From Qipengyuania marincola (GTDB lineage Bacteria; Pseudomonadota; Alphaproteobacteria; Sphingomonadales; Sphingomonadaceae): a DNA stretch of 64,000 bases. The stretch spans positions 868,001 to 932,000 of the forward strand of contig NZ_JARULC010000001.1 in NCBI RefSeq assembly GCF_029688625.1, written 5' to 3'. Below the pieces are notes generated by a model. It was given only the letters and a program-made list of their open reading frames with translations, was not told the DNA's origin and did no database searches. Positions within the stretch are counted from its first letter, which is position 1. Every line of letters starts with the position of its first letter. This document shows, in pieces, positions 9,093 through 17,189 of this stretch. The position numbers and the translations under genes were made by a program.

Positions 9093-10267
9093 CTCCGGCG
9101 GCTCGCGTCCAGACCGCGATCGAATTGCTCGACGCCATCATCACCGCTGCGCAGGCAAAGGGCGCCCCTGCCGACCGTATTCTGGCCGACTGGTTTCGCA
9201 GCCATCGCTTCGCGGGCTCCAAGGATCGCCGCGCAATCCGCGAGCTTGTCTTTGCCGCCATCCGTGCCTGCGGGCCGCTACCGGCAAGCGGGCGCGCGGC
9301 AATGCTCCGGCTCGCGCAAAGCGATCCGCTGCTGCCTCCGCTCTTCGATGGTTCCCAATATGGGCCTGCAGCCTTGGGGGGAGGGGAAGCCGTTGCGGAA
9401 GGCGGCATTGCGCCGCAGTGGCTGGAAGACCTGCTTGCGACATCGGACATCGCGGGACTCGAAGCCGAGGCGCTGCTCGAACGCGCCCCGCTCGACCTGC
9501 GGGTAAACACGCTCAAGGCCCGGCGTGCTGCGCTTGAACTGCCGGTCGCCGCGGTGCCGACCGATGCGCCCCACGGATCGCGGCTGGAACCGGGTACTCC
9601 GGTGGAACAATGGCAGCAGTTCAAGGACGGCCTGATCGAAGTGCAGGATACCGGTTCGCAAATCGCCTGCCTGGCAGTGGGCGCGCAGCCGGGGGAGACG
9701 ATCATCGATCTGTGCGCGGGCGGTGGCGGCAAGACCCTCGCGCTGGCGGCGGCCATGGACAATCTCGGGCGCCTGATTGCGAGCGATACCGATCGCAACC
9801 GCCTGTCCCGCCTTGCGCCGCGCGCCGAACGGGCGGGGGCGACGATCGTGGAGACTTGCCTGCTCGATCCGACGCGCGAACACGAGGCTTTGGCCGAGTA
9901 TCTTGGCCAGGCCGATGCGGTGCTGGTCGATGCTCCCTGTTCCGGCACCGGTACATGGCGGCGCAATCCGGAGGCACGGTGGCGGCTCGACCGCGGCGAG
10001 CTGGACAGACTTGTCGGAATTCAGTCCTACCTGCTTGATCTTGCGCGCGATCTCGTGCGGCCCGACGGAAGGGTCATTTACGTCACCTGCTCACTGCTCG
10101 ATGAAGAGGGGGCAGGACAGTTCGACGCCTTTCTCGCTCGCCATGCCGACTGCCGCGCGCTGGATACGCACCTCCCGCTCGGGCAAGCGCGGGGGCAGGG
10201 TTGGCGCCTGACGCCTCGCCATGACGGAACAGACGGGTTTTTCATCGCTTGTGCAGAAAGGGCGTGA
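9089..10267 (+). CDS. rsmB: 16S rRNA m5C methyltransferase, RsmB/Fmu family
   Basis: Methylates a cytosine of 16S rRNA using S-adenosylmethionine. 392 residues: an N-terminal NusB-like RNA-binding region (about 1-140), then a Rossmann methyltransferase with IIDLCAGGGGKTLALAA (SAM motif), DAPCSGTGTWRRNPEARW (motif IV, Cys284) and YVTCSLLDEEG (motif VI, Cys334). The paired PC and TC cysteines are diagnostic of RNA m5C methyltransferases. Exact target C967 is assigned by family. Confidence 0.88.
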   Translation: MTPAARVQTAIELLDAIITAAQAKGAPADRILADWFRSHRFAGSKDRRAIRELVFAAIRACGPLPASGRAAMLRLAQSDPLLPPLFDGSQYGPAALGGGEAVAEGGIAPQWLEDLLATSDIAGLEAEALLERAPLDLRVNTLKARRAALELPVAAVPTDAPHGSRLEPGTPVEQWQQFKDGLIEVQDTGSQIACLAVGAQPGETIIDLCAGGGGKTLALAAAMDNLGRLIASDTDRNRLSRLAPRAERAGATIVETCLLDPTREHEALAEYLGQADAVLVDAPCSGTGTWRRNPEARWRLDRGELDRLVGIQSYLLDLARDLVRPDGRVIYVTCSLLDEEGAGQFDAFLARHADCRALDTHLPLGQARGQGWRLTPRHDGTDGFFIACAERA

Positions 10268-10330
10268 TAAAGCCGCAAGACCATGGCCGATACGCCTGAC
10301 ACAGGACGGAAATCCCCGCTGGAGACGATA

Positions 10331-10837
10331 ATGCGCTTTGCCCCTGCTGCCGCAGCCCTTTCTCTGGTCCTCGCCGCGACGGCGAGTGTCGGCTGGAGCG
10401 CGGACCGCGATCCGAACCCGCGGGCGGCCATGTTGATAACGGAAGGGCAATCCGCGCTCGAGAACGGAAATGTGCAGGGCGCAATCGACGCATACGAAGC
10501 GGCGCTTGCGGTCGATCCGGGGTACACGCCGCTCTACCTGCGTCTCGCCGAGGCGGCGCGCGCAGATCAGTTACAGGGTAAGGCGATCCGCTATTACCGC
10601 GAGGTGCTGGCGCGCGACCCACGCAACTTTGCCGCTATCTCCGGGGAAGGCCAGGCCTTGCTGGAAAAGGGCGCGATCGAGAAAGCGCGCGGCAATCTGG
10701 TTCGCCTCGAGACCGCTTGTGGCAAGAGCTGCCCGGAAACGGAAAGGCTTGCAGCCGCGATCGAAACCGGTGCTCAGCCGCGTGTCCAGACTGCGGAAGC
10801 GACGATCACGATCGAGCCGCAGCCGCAATCCAACTGA
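10331..10837 (+). CDS. exported tetratricopeptide repeat protein
   Basis: 168 residues with a signal peptide (MRFAPAAAALSLVLAATASVGWSA) and about three TPR units between residues 35 and 135 (ALENGNVQGAIDAYEAALAVD, QGKAIRYYREVLARDP, LEKGAIEKARGNLVRLE). TPRs mediate protein contacts; the partner is unknown. The ATG at 10331 follows GGAG, and an earlier in-frame start has no signal peptide at its beginning. It lies in the same direction as rsmB, about 60 bp downstream. Confidence 0.8.
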   Translation: MRFAPAAAALSLVLAATASVGWSADRDPNPRAAMLITEGQSALENGNVQGAIDAYEAALAVDPGYTPLYLRLAEAARADQLQGKAIRYYREVLARDPRNFAAISGEGQALLEKGAIEKARGNLVRLETACGKSCPETERLAAAIETGAQPRVQTAEATITIEPQPQSN

Positions 10838-10841
10838 TCGG

Positions 10842-11318
10842 TCAGACCAGCTCTCGAAAGGCGTCGAGCACGGCGCGATAGACGCGCTTCTTGAACGGCA
10901 CGATCAGCTCCGGCAGATCCTCCGGATCGGCCCATTTCCAGTCGCAGAATTCGGGAGGATCGTGCGCCTCCAGATCGATGTCCGCATCGGTTCCGGAAAA
11001 GCGGGCGAGGAACCAAATCTGCTCCTGTCCGCGATATTTGCCGCCCCACAGCTTGCCCATGAGTTCTTCGGGCAGATCGTAACGGATCGGCTCCTTCGTG
11101 CTGTCGAGCAATGTGACATGCTCCGCGCGCACGCCGGTTTCTTCGGCGAGTTCGCGAAAGGCCGCTTCTTGCAGGTCCTCGCCTTCATCGACGCCGCCCT
11201 GCGGCATTTGCCACCAGTCGCCCTCGCGATTGTCGATACGGCGACCGACGAAGACCTTGCCCTGGGCATTGACCAGCATCACCCCCACGCAGGGCCGGTA
11301 TGCAAGCGGTTCGTTCAC
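10842..11318 (-). CDS. rppH: RNA pyrophosphohydrolase (Nudix)
   Basis: Removes pyrophosphate from the 5' triphosphate of mRNA and thereby starts decay. 158 residues, the typical alphaproteobacterial RppH length, beginning with YRPCVGVMLVNAQGKVFVGRR. The complete Nudix box GGVDEGEDLQEAAFRELAEETGV-type sequence lies at about residues 41-63. WFLARFSGTDADIDL and the C-terminal KKRVYRAVLDAF are also usual. Its start overlaps the stop of the upstream hydrolase gene by 4 bp, so the two form an operon. Confidence 0.93.
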   Translation of the reverse strand: MNEPLAYRPCVGVMLVNAQGKVFVGRRIDNREGDWWQMPQGGVDEGEDLQEAAFRELAEETGVRAEHVTLLDSTKEPIRYDLPEELMGKLWGGKYRGQEQIWFLARFSGTDADIDLEAHDPPEFCDWKWADPEDLPELIVPFKKRVYRAVLDAFRELV

Positions 11319-12265
11319 TTGTAGCGCTCCACCATCAGTTTGGTCGCGTCGAGAAAGGCTTCCAGATCGCGTTGTCCGCTCGGGATTGCCTTCCGCAGGG
11401 TTGTGAAACCGTGAATGATGCCCGGAAACTCGAGATAGACCACCTCGGTGCCGAGGCTGACGAGGTGCGAGGCATATTCGCGCCCGGAATCGCGCAGGGG
11501 GTCCAGACCTGCCGTGCAGACCACGGTCGGCGGCGTGTTCGAACAGTCGCCCACCATCGGCGTATGGCGGGGATCGCTGGCGTCGCCGCCGTATTGCTCG
11601 GTAAACCAGCTCATCGCCGCGCCGGTCAGCAGGAAGCCTTCCGCGAAAGCCGCGAGGCTCGAGTGCTGCGACACATCGCTCGCCACCGGATAGATCGGGG
11701 CCTGCACGATCACCGGTACGTCGGCCGGATCGTTCATCAGCTGGTTGGTCGTGACGATGGTCAGATTGCCGCCAGCGCTATCGCCGGTGATGACGAGCCC
11801 GGTGATCTCTCGGCCGAGCTCGGCAGGCGAGGATGCGACCCAGCGGGCCGCCGCTTCGCAGTCGTCGGGCGCGGCGGGAAAGGTGTGTTCGGGCGCAAGG
11901 CGATAGCCCACCGAGACCACCGGCAGGTCGAGATGATGCGAGATTTCGCTGCACAGCGCGTGATAGACGTCGAGATCGCCGATCACGAAGCCGCCGCCAT
12001 GGATGAAGATCACGCATGGCCCGGCCTCGCGCGTTTCCTTTGTGTCATAGAAGCGCAGCGGAATGTCGCCCGCGGGCCCGGGGCACGTCAGGTCCTTGAT
12101 CACCGCCAGCTTCCGTGGCTCCATTTCAGCGACGGTGCCGAGCGCCTTCATCTGCTGGCGCCCCTCAACCGCGCCGACCTCCTCGACACTCTGCCCACCC
12201 ATCTGTTCGAGCATGTCGAGAAAGCCGCGCACATCGTCGCGCACATAGTGTTCGGTATCGGCCAT
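11315..12265 (-). CDS. alpha/beta hydrolase, hormone-sensitive-lipase (HSL) family
   Basis: 316 residues. HGGGF (from His89) is the oxyanion-hole motif of the HSL family, GDSAGG holds the nucleophile Ser163, LDPLRD supplies Asp255 and GIIHGF supplies His285, so the catalytic triad is complete. No signal peptide, so it is a cytoplasmic esterase or lipase of unknown substrate. It is translationally coupled to rppH and diverges from korA, with about 170 bp between the starts that should hold both promoters. Confidence 0.9.
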   Translation of the reverse strand: MADTEHYVRDDVRGFLDMLEQMGGQSVEEVGAVEGRQQMKALGTVAEMEPRKLAVIKDLTCPGPAGDIPLRFYDTKETREAGPCVIFIHGGGFVIGDLDVYHALCSEISHHLDLPVVSVGYRLAPEHTFPAAPDDCEAAARWVASSPAELGREITGLVITGDSAGGNLTIVTTNQLMNDPADVPVIVQAPIYPVASDVSQHSSLAAFAEGFLLTGAAMSWFTEQYGGDASDPRHTPMVGDCSNTPPTVVCTAGLDPLRDSGREYASHLVSLGTEVVYLEFPGIIHGFTTLRKAIPSGQRDLEAFLDATKLMVERYK

Positions 12266-12436
12266 GGTCTCTCTCCCATTCGTTGCAATTCAGGACTTAG
12301 CCGCTTCGAGGCGCTTTTCCACCGTGCATTTTCTCGCTAGCAGAGAAACTTGATTGCGAGAGGATGGGGCGCCTCCTAGGTGCGGCTTCCCATGAGAACG
12401 GCGCGGGAGAGAGCCGCGCAAGACAAGGAATTCCGG

Positions 12437-14371
12437 ATGGCTACAGCCGCCACCACCCCCGAGGGCGCCGCGTCCTCCACCCCCGACGCCATCGTCGTCC
12501 GCTTTGCCGGGGACTCCGGCGACGGCATGCAGCTGACAGGCGGACAGTTCACCCTGTCGACCGCGCTGGCGGGCAACGACCTGGCGACTTTTCCCGATTT
12601 TCCCGCCGAAATCCGGGCGCCGCAAGGCACGCTGTTCGGTGTGTCCGCCTTCCAGATCAACTTCGGCAGCCGCGCGATCAACACCGCGGGCGATGCGCCG
12701 GACGTGCTGGTGGCGATGAACCCGGCGGCGCTCAAGGTGAACCTTGCGGCGCTGAAGCCGGGCGGGCTGATCGTCGCCGACACGGGAGCCTTCACCAAGC
12801 GCAACCTCGACAAGGCACATTACCTCAGCAACCCGCTGGAAGACGGCAGCCTCGCCAAATACGACGTGCTGGCCTTCGACATCAGCGAGAAAACGATCGA
12901 GGCAGTGAAGCCCTTCGGCCTCGGCAACAAGGATGCGCTGCGCTCCAAGAACATGTGGACGCTGGGCCTTGCGCTGTGGATGTTCGGCCGACCGCGCAAG
13001 CCGATCCACGATTGGCTGAAGGCCAAGTTCAAGTCCAAGCCCGACATCGCCGACGCCAATATCGCCGCACTCGATGCGGGCCATGCCTTCGGCGAGACGG
13101 CCGAGCTGTCCGGCCCGATCCGCCAGATGGAAATGCCCCCGGTCGAAAGCGCCCCGGGACTCTACCGCACGATCACCGGCGCGGAAGCCGTGTCGCTCGG
13201 CCTGGTGGCGGGCGCGCAGCTGGCCGAATTGCCGATGTTCTTCGGCGGCTATCCGATCACGCCCGCCAGCGCGATCCTCCACCACCTCGCGCGGCTGAAG
13301 GAATACGGCGTCACCACTTTTCAGGCGGAAGACGAGATTGCAGCGATCTGCGCCGCCATCGGCGCAAGCTATGCCGGCCAGCTGGGCGTCACGAGTTCGT
13401 CCGGCCCCGGCATTGCGCTCAAGACCGAAGCGATCGGCCTCGGCATCATGACCGAGCTGCCGCTGGTGATCGTCAATTCGCAGCGTGGCGGGCCGAGCAC
13501 CGGCCTGCCGACAAAGACCGAGCAGAGCGACCTCTATCAGGCCGTCTATGGCCGCAATGGCGATGCGCCCATGCCGGTCATCGCCGCACGCAGCCCGTCC
13601 GACGCATTCGAGGTCGCCATCGAAGCCTGCCGCATCGCGACCGAATACATGACGCCGGTCATGCTGTTGACCGATGGCTACATCGCCAATGCCGCCGAGC
13701 CGTGGAAGGTGCCGAACCCGGCCGATTTCACGCCGTTCCCGGCGCAATTCCTCACCGAACCGCGCGGCGAGCAATTGCTGCCCTACAAGCGCAACGAGAA
13801 GGGCGCGCGTCCGTGGATCAAGCCCGGCACGCCCGGCATGATGCACCGCATCGGCGGGATCGAGAAGCACGAGGAAACGGGCAATATCGACTATTCGCCC
13901 GACAACCACCAGCGCATGACCGACCTGCGCAAGGCGAAGGTCGAGAACATCGCCGTGCCCGATCAGGAGGTCGCGCTGGGCGAGACTTCGGGCACGCTCG
14001 CCGTGGTCGGCTGGGGCAGCACCTACGGCCCGATCCACCAGGCCGTGCGCCGAAGCATCGCGAAGGGCTGCTCGGTCAGCCACATCCACGTGCGCCACAT
14101 CTGGCCGATGCCGAAGAACCTCGGCGAACTGCTCAAGGGCTTCGACCATGTGCTGGTGCCGGAAATGAACACCGGCCAGTTCAAGACCGTGCTGCGCGAC
14201 CAGTTCCTCGTCGATGCGCAGCCGCTCACCAAGACCAGCGGCCAGCCCTTCCAGATTGCCGAACTGGAAGCGGCAATCGCGAAGTATTTCGATGGCATCG
14301 AAGGCAATGAGGGTGGGGAGGTCGCAGTCAATGACCAGCAACTTCCAAGCCCTGTTGCGGAGAACGACTGA
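12437..14371 (+). CDS. korA: 2-oxoacid:ferredoxin oxidoreductase, alpha (fused gamma-alpha) subunit
   Basis: Subunit of a ferredoxin-dependent enzyme that oxidatively decarboxylates a 2-oxoacid, most likely 2-oxoglutarate, to the CoA ester. 644 residues: the gamma domain comes first (RFAGDSGDGMQLTGGQF, about residues 20-190), then the alpha domain (GGYPITPASAILHHLA, EDEIAAICAAIGASYAG, SSGPGIALKTEAIGLG). This gamma-alpha fusion is typical of KorA. ATG 12437 follows AAGGAA. The beta-subunit gene starts inside its stop codon. Substrate choice between 2-oxoglutarate and another 2-oxoacid rests on family resemblance. Confidence 0.9.
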   Translation: MATAATTPEGAASSTPDAIVVRFAGDSGDGMQLTGGQFTLSTALAGNDLATFPDFPAEIRAPQGTLFGVSAFQINFGSRAINTAGDAPDVLVAMNPAALKVNLAALKPGGLIVADTGAFTKRNLDKAHYLSNPLEDGSLAKYDVLAFDISEKTIEAVKPFGLGNKDALRSKNMWTLGLALWMFGRPRKPIHDWLKAKFKSKPDIADANIAALDAGHAFGETAELSGPIRQMEMPPVESAPGLYRTITGAEAVSLGLVAGAQLAELPMFFGGYPITPASAILHHLARLKEYGVTTFQAEDEIAAICAAIGASYAGQLGVTSSSGPGIALKTEAIGLGIMTELPLVIVNSQRGGPSTGLPTKTEQSDLYQAVYGRNGDAPMPVIAARSPSDAFEVAIEACRIATEYMTPVMLLTDGYIANAAEPWKVPNPADFTPFPAQFLTEPRGEQLLPYKRNEKGARPWIKPGTPGMMHRIGGIEKHEETGNIDYSPDNHQRMTDLRKAKVENIAVPDQEVALGETSGTLAVVGWGSTYGPIHQAVRRSIAKGCSVSHIHVRHIWPMPKNLGELLKGFDHVLVPEMNTGQFKTVLRDQFLVDAQPLTKTSGQPFQIAELEAAIAKYFDGIEGNEGGEVAVNDQQLPSPVAEND

Positions 14372-15405
14372 TGAACGCACCCGTTAAGATCGAGACCACG
14401 CTCAAGGACTGGGAAACCGACCAAGAGGTTCGCTGGTGCCCGGGATGCGGCGACTATGCCATCCTCAAGGCCGTGCAGCGCACGCTGCCGCAGTTGGGGG
14501 CGGATCCGGCGAATACGGTGTTTATCAGCGGTATCGGCTGTTCGAGCCGCTTTCCCTATTACATCGAGAGCTATGGCTTCCACACCATCCATGGCCGCGC
14601 GCCGGCCTTTGCGACGGGGGCGAAACTCGCCAATCCCGATCTCGACATCTGGCTGGTGACGGGCGACGGCGATGGCCTGTCCATCGGCGGCAACCATTTG
14701 ATGCATGTCCTGCGCCGCAACGTGAACATGCAGATCATGCTGTTCAACAACGAAATCTACGGCCTCACCAAGGGCCAGGCCTCGCCGACCAGCCGCGAGG
14801 GGACCAAGTCGCCCTCGACCCCGATCGGTAGTGTGGACCATCCCGCAAGACCCGCGGCATTCGCACTTGGCAGCGGTGCGCGTTTCGTCGCGCGCGGGTT
14901 CGATGTGTCGAAGCATTTGCCCGAAGTGCTCAAGGCGGCCCATGCCCACAAGGGCGCGGCCTTCATCGAGATCTTCCAGAACTGCATCGTCTACAACAAG
15001 GACGTGTTCGACGATTTCGCCGCGCCCAAGGGGGCGGAAGACCGGCAGCTGTGGCTGGAAGACGGCAAGCCCATGCTGTTCGCCAAGGACACCAAGGGCC
15101 TGACGCTCAATCACGAGACGCTGAGCCTCGAAGTGGTCGATGTGGCCGACGGCGACTGGAAGAGCGCGGGCGTGATCGTCCACGATGTCACCAACCGTTC
15201 GATTGCCCACATGCTGGTCGAAATGCCGTTCGGCCCGTTCCCAATGGCGTTGGGCGTGCTTTACGACGATCCGGCCCCCACCTTCGAGGATGCCGTGACC
15301 GAGGAACGCGCCAAGGCGAGCGCCGGCAAGGAAGCGAACCTCGCCAAATTGCTGAGCAGCGGCCAGACCTGGACGGTCAGCGGCACTGCGCAGGACCCGA
15401 TCTAG
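14371..15405 (+). CDS. korB: 2-oxoacid:ferredoxin oxidoreductase, beta subunit
   Basis: The thiamine-diphosphate subunit of the KorAB complex, 344 residues. VRWCPGCGDYAIL is the conserved N-terminal Cys motif; GCSSRFPYY, HTIHGRA and VTGDGDGLSIGGNH followed by NNEIYGLTKGQ form the thiamine diphosphate and Mg binding site. There is no dedicated ferredoxin domain or adjacent ferredoxin gene, so electrons must go to a ferredoxin encoded elsewhere. The start overlaps the korA stop by one base (TGATG). Confidence 0.93.
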   Translation: MNAPVKIETTLKDWETDQEVRWCPGCGDYAILKAVQRTLPQLGADPANTVFISGIGCSSRFPYYIESYGFHTIHGRAPAFATGAKLANPDLDIWLVTGDGDGLSIGGNHLMHVLRRNVNMQIMLFNNEIYGLTKGQASPTSREGTKSPSTPIGSVDHPARPAAFALGSGARFVARGFDVSKHLPEVLKAAHAHKGAAFIEIFQNCIVYNKDVFDDFAAPKGAEDRQLWLEDGKPMLFAKDTKGLTLNHETLSLEVVDVADGDWKSAGVIVHDVTNRSIAHMLVEMPFGPFPMALGVLYDDPAPTFEDAVTEERAKASAGKEANLAKLLSSGQTWTVSGTAQDPI

Positions 15406-15426
15406 GCGGGACCCGATTTAGGCGGG
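15395..15426. repeat. 16-bp tandem duplication spanning the korB/PAP2 convergent stops
   Basis: ACCCGATCTAGGCGGG (15395-15410) is followed directly by ACCCGATTTAGGCGGG (15411-15426), with a single C/T difference. The first copy contains the korB stop and the second contains the stop of the convergent PAP2 gene. It appears to be a small local duplication that created the present spacing between the two stops. Confidence 0.85.
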
Positions 15427-16137
15427 GACCGGGTCTTCCCCCGGTTCCTCAATCTTGTGACGCTCCTGTAATCGGGTGGCGATGAGGCCCATCGCCAGCG
15501 CCCAGCTGGCCCCGACCGTCCAGCCGCCGAGTACGTCGGTGGGGTAATGTACGCCCAGATATAGCCGGCTGAACCCGATGGCGAGCACAAGCAGTGCGGC
15601 GCTGCCGATGGTGAATATGCGCGCACGGCGTTCGTCGAAACTGCGCGAAATCATGACTGCCAGCGTGAGGTAGACGATGGCGCTGTTCATCGAATGGCCG
15701 CTCGGAAAGCTGAGCGAGGTAACCTCGACCAGATGCGGGACCACTTCGGGCCGTTCGCGCGCGAAGAGGCTCTTGAGCAATTTGCCCATCACTGCACCGC
15801 CGCCGGTCGCGAGGGCGGTGTAGAGCGCCTGCTTCACGCGTCCGCGCATCAGCAGGAACGCGATGGCAAGCGCGGAGACCAGCGTCAGCACGGTCACGCC
15901 ACCGAGCGCGGTTATGTCGCGCATCGAACCGAGCAGCCATGATGGCCCGACCGGTGCGGCGAGGTCCCCCGGCATGCGCAGCGCTTTCAGGAATGCGATA
16001 TCGAAGGCCTGCGTGTCGCCTTCCATCATCTCGCCGGCCAGCTTGACGAACCCGCCGATCAGCGCGGCGCCGACCAGAAGACCGATCAGTAGGCCCTGTT
16101 CACGGTGGATATAGGTCCTGAGGGTGGATAGCTGCAC
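15418..16137 (-). CDS. PAP2-family membrane phosphatase
   Basis: 239 residues with about six membrane segments and all three PAP2 phosphatase motifs: KSLFARERP, PSGHSMNSA and SRLYLGVHYPTDVLGG, with the catalytic His residues in the last two. Such enzymes dephosphorylate phosphatidate, undecaprenyl pyrophosphate or similar lipids at the outer face of the inner membrane; which one cannot be told. The start is GTG at 16137, supported by AAGGA 7 bp upstream. It is divergent from the YdjM-like gene. Confidence 0.92.
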   Translation of the reverse strand: MQLSTLRTYIHREQGLLIGLLVGAALIGGFVKLAGEMMEGDTQAFDIAFLKALRMPGDLAAPVGPSWLLGSMRDITALGGVTVLTLVSALAIAFLLMRGRVKQALYTALATGGGAVMGKLLKSLFARERPEVVPHLVEVTSLSFPSGHSMNSAIVYLTLAVMISRSFDERRARIFTIGSAALLVLAIGFSRLYLGVHYPTDVLGGWTVGASWALAMGLIATRLQERHKIEEPGEDPVPA

Positions 16138-16205
16138 AGCCGGTCCTTTGCGATGGTGCGGCGATAACGCATGAGTGGCCGAGGTTATCCGACAGGAGAG
16201 ATACG

Positions 16206-17162
16206 CTGGACAATCTGACCCACTCCCTCGTCGGGGCGCTGATCGGGCAGGCGGGGTTCAAGAAGAAGACCGGCCTTGCCATGCCCGCGTTGATCATCGG
16301 GGCGAACCTGCCCGATGTGGATGCGGCGTGCTTCCTGTGGCTCGACGGGGTGGAGCATCTCGGCTTCCGGCGCGGGATCACGCATGGACCGCCTGCCTGG
16401 CTGCTGCTGCCGCTGGTGCTGGCGGGGCTGCTCTACGGTTTCGACCGCTGGCAGGCGAAGCGCGGCACGCGGCCAGCGGCGCGCTTGCCGGTGAGCTTCA
16501 AATGGCTTTACCTGCTCGGCTTCATCGGCTGCCTGACGCACCCGGCGCTCGACTGGCTCAACGTTTACGGCATCCGCCTGCTGGAGCCATTCTCCAGCCG
16601 CTGGTTCTACGGCGACACGCTGTTCATAATCGACGTGTGGCTGTGGGGGTTGATGGGCTCAGCGACATGGTTCTCGCTCCGCCGCGAGAAGCGGGGCGGG
16701 GATTGGCGGAGGCCGGCGCGCGTGGCGCTGAGCGTGGCGCTGGCGTATATCGGCGTGAACGCGGCCATAACCCATTCATACGAGCGGATGACGCCCATGA
16801 ATGCTTCGGGACCGACGATCGCAAGTCCACTGCCCCTTGCCTTTTGGCAACGGGAAATGATCACACCGCTCGAAAACGGGCAGTTTCAAATTATTCCGAA
16901 CTTCGCAGGTCCGACCGAGGAGCGGGTTCGACCAGATATTCTTGGCGATCCTGCGCTTGCCTATTTTTGCGATCTCGACCGGATCGCCAAGCTTAATTCA
17001 CAGACGCGCGCATTCCTCTTCTGGTCGCGCTCGCCATTTCTGGAGAGAGCGCCTAACGGCTCGATCCTGCTCCGCGATGCGCGCTTCTACGATCCGCGTG
17101 CGCGTGACCGCTTCACCGTGGCGCTGCCCCTTGTGACGTGCGAGGAACTTCCCTCGCGTTGA
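16206..17162 (+). CDS. YdjM-like membrane-bound metal-dependent hydrolase, probable CTG start
   Basis: The reading frame begins naturally with LDNLTHSLVGALIGQAG, which matches the usual N-terminus of this family (MDNLTHSL). No ATG, GTG or TTG occurs there; the CTG at 16206 has AGGAG ending 7 bp upstream. The first ATG (16281) would remove 25 conserved residues including the early His. From CTG the protein has 318 residues, with conserved ANLPDVDA, ITHGP and THPALDWLN and about five membrane segments. The C-terminal 110 residues form a soluble domain. Catalytic activity is inferred from the conserved His/Asp pattern only. Confidence 0.8.
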   Translation: MDNLTHSLVGALIGQAGFKKKTGLAMPALIIGANLPDVDAACFLWLDGVEHLGFRRGITHGPPAWLLLPLVLAGLLYGFDRWQAKRGTRPAARLPVSFKWLYLLGFIGCLTHPALDWLNVYGIRLLEPFSSRWFYGDTLFIIDVWLWGLMGSATWFSLRREKRGGDWRRPARVALSVALAYIGVNAAITHSYERMTPMNASGPTIASPLPLAFWQREMITPLENGQFQIIPNFAGPTEERVRPDILGDPALAYFCDLDRIAKLNSQTRAFLFWSRSPFLERAPNGSILLRDARFYDPRARDRFTVALPLVTCEELPSR

Positions 17163-17189
17163 TCCCGTTGCCTCGCAAAAGGGGATTTC

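Noticed and set aside
12290-14380. Open frames of 696 codons (minus) and 648 codons (plus, other frame) across korA
   Set aside because: Both are shadows of korA; composition is dominated by Arg, His and Gly and no ribosome binding site is present.
16175-16996. Alternative open frame overlapping the YdjM-like gene
   Set aside because: Arg/Ala-rich shadow without conserved motifs; the YdjM frame carries the family pattern.
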